NCBI RefSeq assembly: GCF_003369915.1
Contig: NC_046673.1
Span: 20,141,718 to 20,205,717, forward strand
Origin: Drosophila miranda
Lineage: Eukaryota; Arthropoda; Insecta; Diptera; Drosophilidae
Direction of reading: 5' to 3'
DNA: 64,000 bases
Part shown: positions 61,920 to 64,000 of the stretch, one piece after another
Layout of the letters: the number at the start of each line of letters is the position of its first letter
Numbering within the stretch: the stretch's first letter is position 1
Made by a program: the position numbers and the translations under genes
Notes under the pieces: model-generated
Databases searched by the model: none
Seen by the model: only the letters and a program-made list of their open reading frames with translations
What the model was told of the DNA's origin: nothing

Positions 61920-62425
61920 GCTTCAAAGCTGTAATTCGTAGATCCGGAAAAATGCCCAGTGATTAGGTATTTGGCTCCCAACTTCAGGTCGCAGGTGTAG
62001 GCATATGCTAAACCAAAGCATAGGATCGTATCAGTTGGGTTAAGAGAAGGAATGGTTACTCGGAGAACTCACCTCTAAGCCGTACTATGGTAGGGCGATG
62101 GATACGGTCAACGGAGCGCGGCGTCTGAACGCAGGAGCTGGGCAGAATGGCTAGCAGGCGATAGGTCTCTGTTACTCTCAATTTTTGGTATTCACTCATG
62201 GGCCGCGAGCAATTGGGGCACAATGGCGCTAAAGGAGAGGGGTGCACGTTGATATTACTATGGGAGGCATGGGTTGTGGCAGGTGTGTCGTGCAGCTAAG
62301 CGGTAAGATGCACATACCATCTGTGGCGCTGGTTTGCAGTGCGTTGCGCATGCACCCGCTGCCGCAGTACCAAGTCGATTGGAGGCTACACGCGGATGAA
62401 GAAAGAAGAGAATATCGCTTAGGAA

Positions 62426-62465
<40 letters not shown>

Positions 62466-63167
62466 TGGGGGAGAGGGGGGAGGGGGGAATCGACTGTCAC
62501 CGATTTCGCTTACACCAGTGTCTCAGTTGGGGTATAGGCCGAAAGGATGCCCTGGACCAGGGACAGGCCGAGGCGTAGCGAATGCGCGGCCGGATCAAAC
62601 AGCAAATTGGGACTGTAGGGCAGCCCCACGACGCGCCACTGTGCGTGCAACTGGCCAATGTCGATTGGCTTGAGGCCGGCTACCTTCAATTGGTCCCGCA
62701 CTAGGCCGTACACCGAATACTTGACGGCTAGGCCAAACTGCAGGGGCTCTTCGACAATGAGCGGCAACAGCGATGGAGCATGCGTCAACAGATCAGCGTA
62801 GATAAAGTCGAGGCGCAGCAGCAATGGCGTCAGCAGTTTTTCGGGTGTGCGTGTGCGTCTGTAGTCCTCGATGAATGCTGCAACGGTCCCTTCGACTATT
62901 TTCAGCAAATGTGTCTCGCGGCAGAATTTTTCCACTAACTTTTGCTCTTGGAACCTAAGCAGCGTGCGGCCATATAAAACATTCAAGTGTCAAATAACAT
63001 TGAAGTGCAATTTGAATGTTAGTTCAAGACAGGGGGTGTCTCATAATTCATCGACATTTCTTGCATACTCACTGACTAAAGCGTTGGCGCAAAATGTCGT
63101 CGTCTCCGACGTTCGAAAGATTCTCGTTGGCTTCTGGCTCCGCGAAAATGGGATTCACATTGAACAT
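61898..63167 (-). CDS. mei-217: mei-217, native copy: MCM N-terminal-like meiotic protein (289 aa)
   Basis: Exons 63167-63073, 62954-62514, 62385-62318, 62228-62073 and 62007-61898 sum to 870 nt. Start MFNVNPIFAEPEANENLSN; the exon 1/2 join reads RQRFSQFQEQKLVEKF. It corresponds to the N-terminal half of an MCM: helical A domain, a C4 zinc ribbon (YCGSGC then CPNC), an OB-fold piece (YQKLRVTETYRLL, then SVDRIHRPTIVRLRG) and a closing ITGHFSG. In flies it pairs with MEI-218, which carries the ATPase-like half, both from one dicistronic mRNA; here the TAG is 22 nt past the mei-218 ATG. Two codons shorter (RTRT versus RTRTRT) than the other copies. This is the only copy with the unduplicated first exon and upstream region. 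Confidence 0.9.
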
Positions 63168-63893
63168 TTTACTGCGCAACACGAGTACTCGCTTGCAACT
63201 GCAATTCTGATATGTGCAGCTTATTTTCACAGCACAAAACGACGCAACAGCCAATGTGTGGCGAATTTAAAGACCCTTTTGAAAGACGGTGCAATTTTAG
63301 CGGGATAACAAGTGCGCGAAATGTTAGCGGTGAGTGTCCAACTATATCGATGGTAGATTCGATACATCGAATGATTAATTCAGTAAAATATCAAATATCT
63401 AATAAAAATTTTGCTTACGATGTACGACTACCGATATCAAAACTGTCGATATATCAATAAAGGCGCTCTGGACATGCAACTCTTCTAAAACAGCACATTA
63501 CACACACTGACATGGCCAATATGTATGTATGCATGCATGTTATATTCTTTGGCCTAAGAACAGAAATTCGTTTCCGCAATTGCAACGGTCATTCCTCAAT
63601 TCTAATACAATCTAGTTATAATTGATTTATAACCATTGATTCATTGTCAAAATTCCAGTCAGTGGAGTCGAGCGAAATATCCTTTTGTTCTATGACGCAA
63701 ACATTCACAATGTGCGAACATATTTAACATTTATTCAGCACTACTAAATTAGTTTTTTACACTGTTTATTGGTTGGATCTTTTCATGTTTATTTTCTTGT
63801 TGTAAATTTAGTGTAGCATTACACGCATTTTGTATAAAAAAAAAACAGACACAGAAGCATGTTTTTTGTGTGGTTGTTGGTTGCTGTCTCTCC
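63168..63893. other. Intergenic region between RpS5a and mei-217
   Basis: Contains the native mei-217 upstream region, with near-DRE words (ATATCGATGG at about 63345, TGTCGATATATC at about 63444), and the RpS5a 3' flank with minus-strand AATAAA near 63765 and 63788. No other gene seen. Confidence 0.6.
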
Positions 63894-63962
63894 TTAACGG
63901 TTGGACTTGGCGACACGCTCCAGCTCATCCTTCTTCTTGATGGCGTACGAGTTGGAAGAACC
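63894..63962 (-). CDS. RpS5a: Ribosomal protein S5 (uS7), last exon, partial
   Basis: After the acceptor CTTTCCAG, the minus strand reads GSSNSYAIKKKDELERVAKS then NR and TAA, the invariant C-terminus of eukaryotic RPS5, a small-subunit head protein near the mRNA exit. The rest of the gene is beyond the window. The a-paralogue is chosen because RpS5a is X-linked near mei-217/mei-218 in D. melanogaster (recalled knowledge). Confidence 0.9.
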   Translation of the reverse strand, partial: GSSNSYAIKKKDELERVAKSNR

Positions 63963-64000
63963 CTGGAAAGAGCAAACAGACCCAGAAGCGGTTACAGTGG

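Larger units (their letters stand above)
54788..63126. repeat. Tandem unit 4 (8338 bp), native right end
   Basis: Rightmost unit. Its right end runs into unduplicated flanking DNA and the native mei-217 start, so this holds the ancestral mei-217/mei-218 pair. Longer than the others because of a 277-bp local duplication at 57624-58177. Other non-coding stretches: 55802-56736, 57199-57719 and 58357-58759. Confidence 0.95.

Overview
The window is eukaryotic nuclear DNA from a fruit fly (Drosophila). Small introns, Drosophila core-promoter motifs, an INE-1/DINE-1 element and the gene content all point there. The dense microsatellites, together with general familiarity with such genomes, suggest the obscura group (inference). 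The genes recognised match Muller element A (the X).

Layout: (1) 1-1567, 3' exons of deltaCOP (COPI coat), plus strand. (2) About 3.2-27.9 kb, a large plus-strand gene for an LL5/PHLDB-type protein: a motif 6/motif 1 promoter near 3.2 kb, a first intron of up to about 13 kb rich in microsatellites and holding an INE-1 element, an FHA-domain N-terminus, coiled coil, and a C-terminal PH domain ending at 27052. (3) 28.4-31.6 kb, minus strand, a divergent paralogue of mei-218 ('mei-218L') that has lost the MCM-like domain, with a mei-217 relic just upstream. (4) 30.6-63.1 kb, four tandem copies of an approximately 8.1-kb unit (boundaries near 30596, 38715, 46698, 54788 and 63126). Each unit carries, left to right, the 5' exons of mei-218L (minus), an E/Q-rich nuclear-looking protein gene (plus), a small two-helix membrane protein gene (minus), and the mei-218 and mei-217 meiotic MCM-like genes (minus, overlapping by 22 nt). 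(5) At the right edge, the last exon of RpS5a (minus).

mei-217 and mei-218 supply the N-terminal and C-terminal halves of an MCM-like protein that acts in meiotic crossover formation in Drosophila females. Only the rightmost copy has the native mei-217 first exon and a mei-218 model that stays open from ATG to stop (289 and 963 codons). In the other three units the duplication breakpoint joins the 5' exons of mei-218L in frame to mei-217, making chimeric genes. One chimera (37497-39727) is open throughout (533 codons); the other two are broken by a shifted splice acceptor and a 31-bp deletion. All three extra mei-218 copies share a 21-bp deletion that removes the last splice acceptor, and two also carry a G-run frameshift. 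The best candidate for something undescribed is this recent amplification of a meiotic recombination dicistron with fusion-gene birth at the breakpoint, on top of an older duplication that produced mei-218L.
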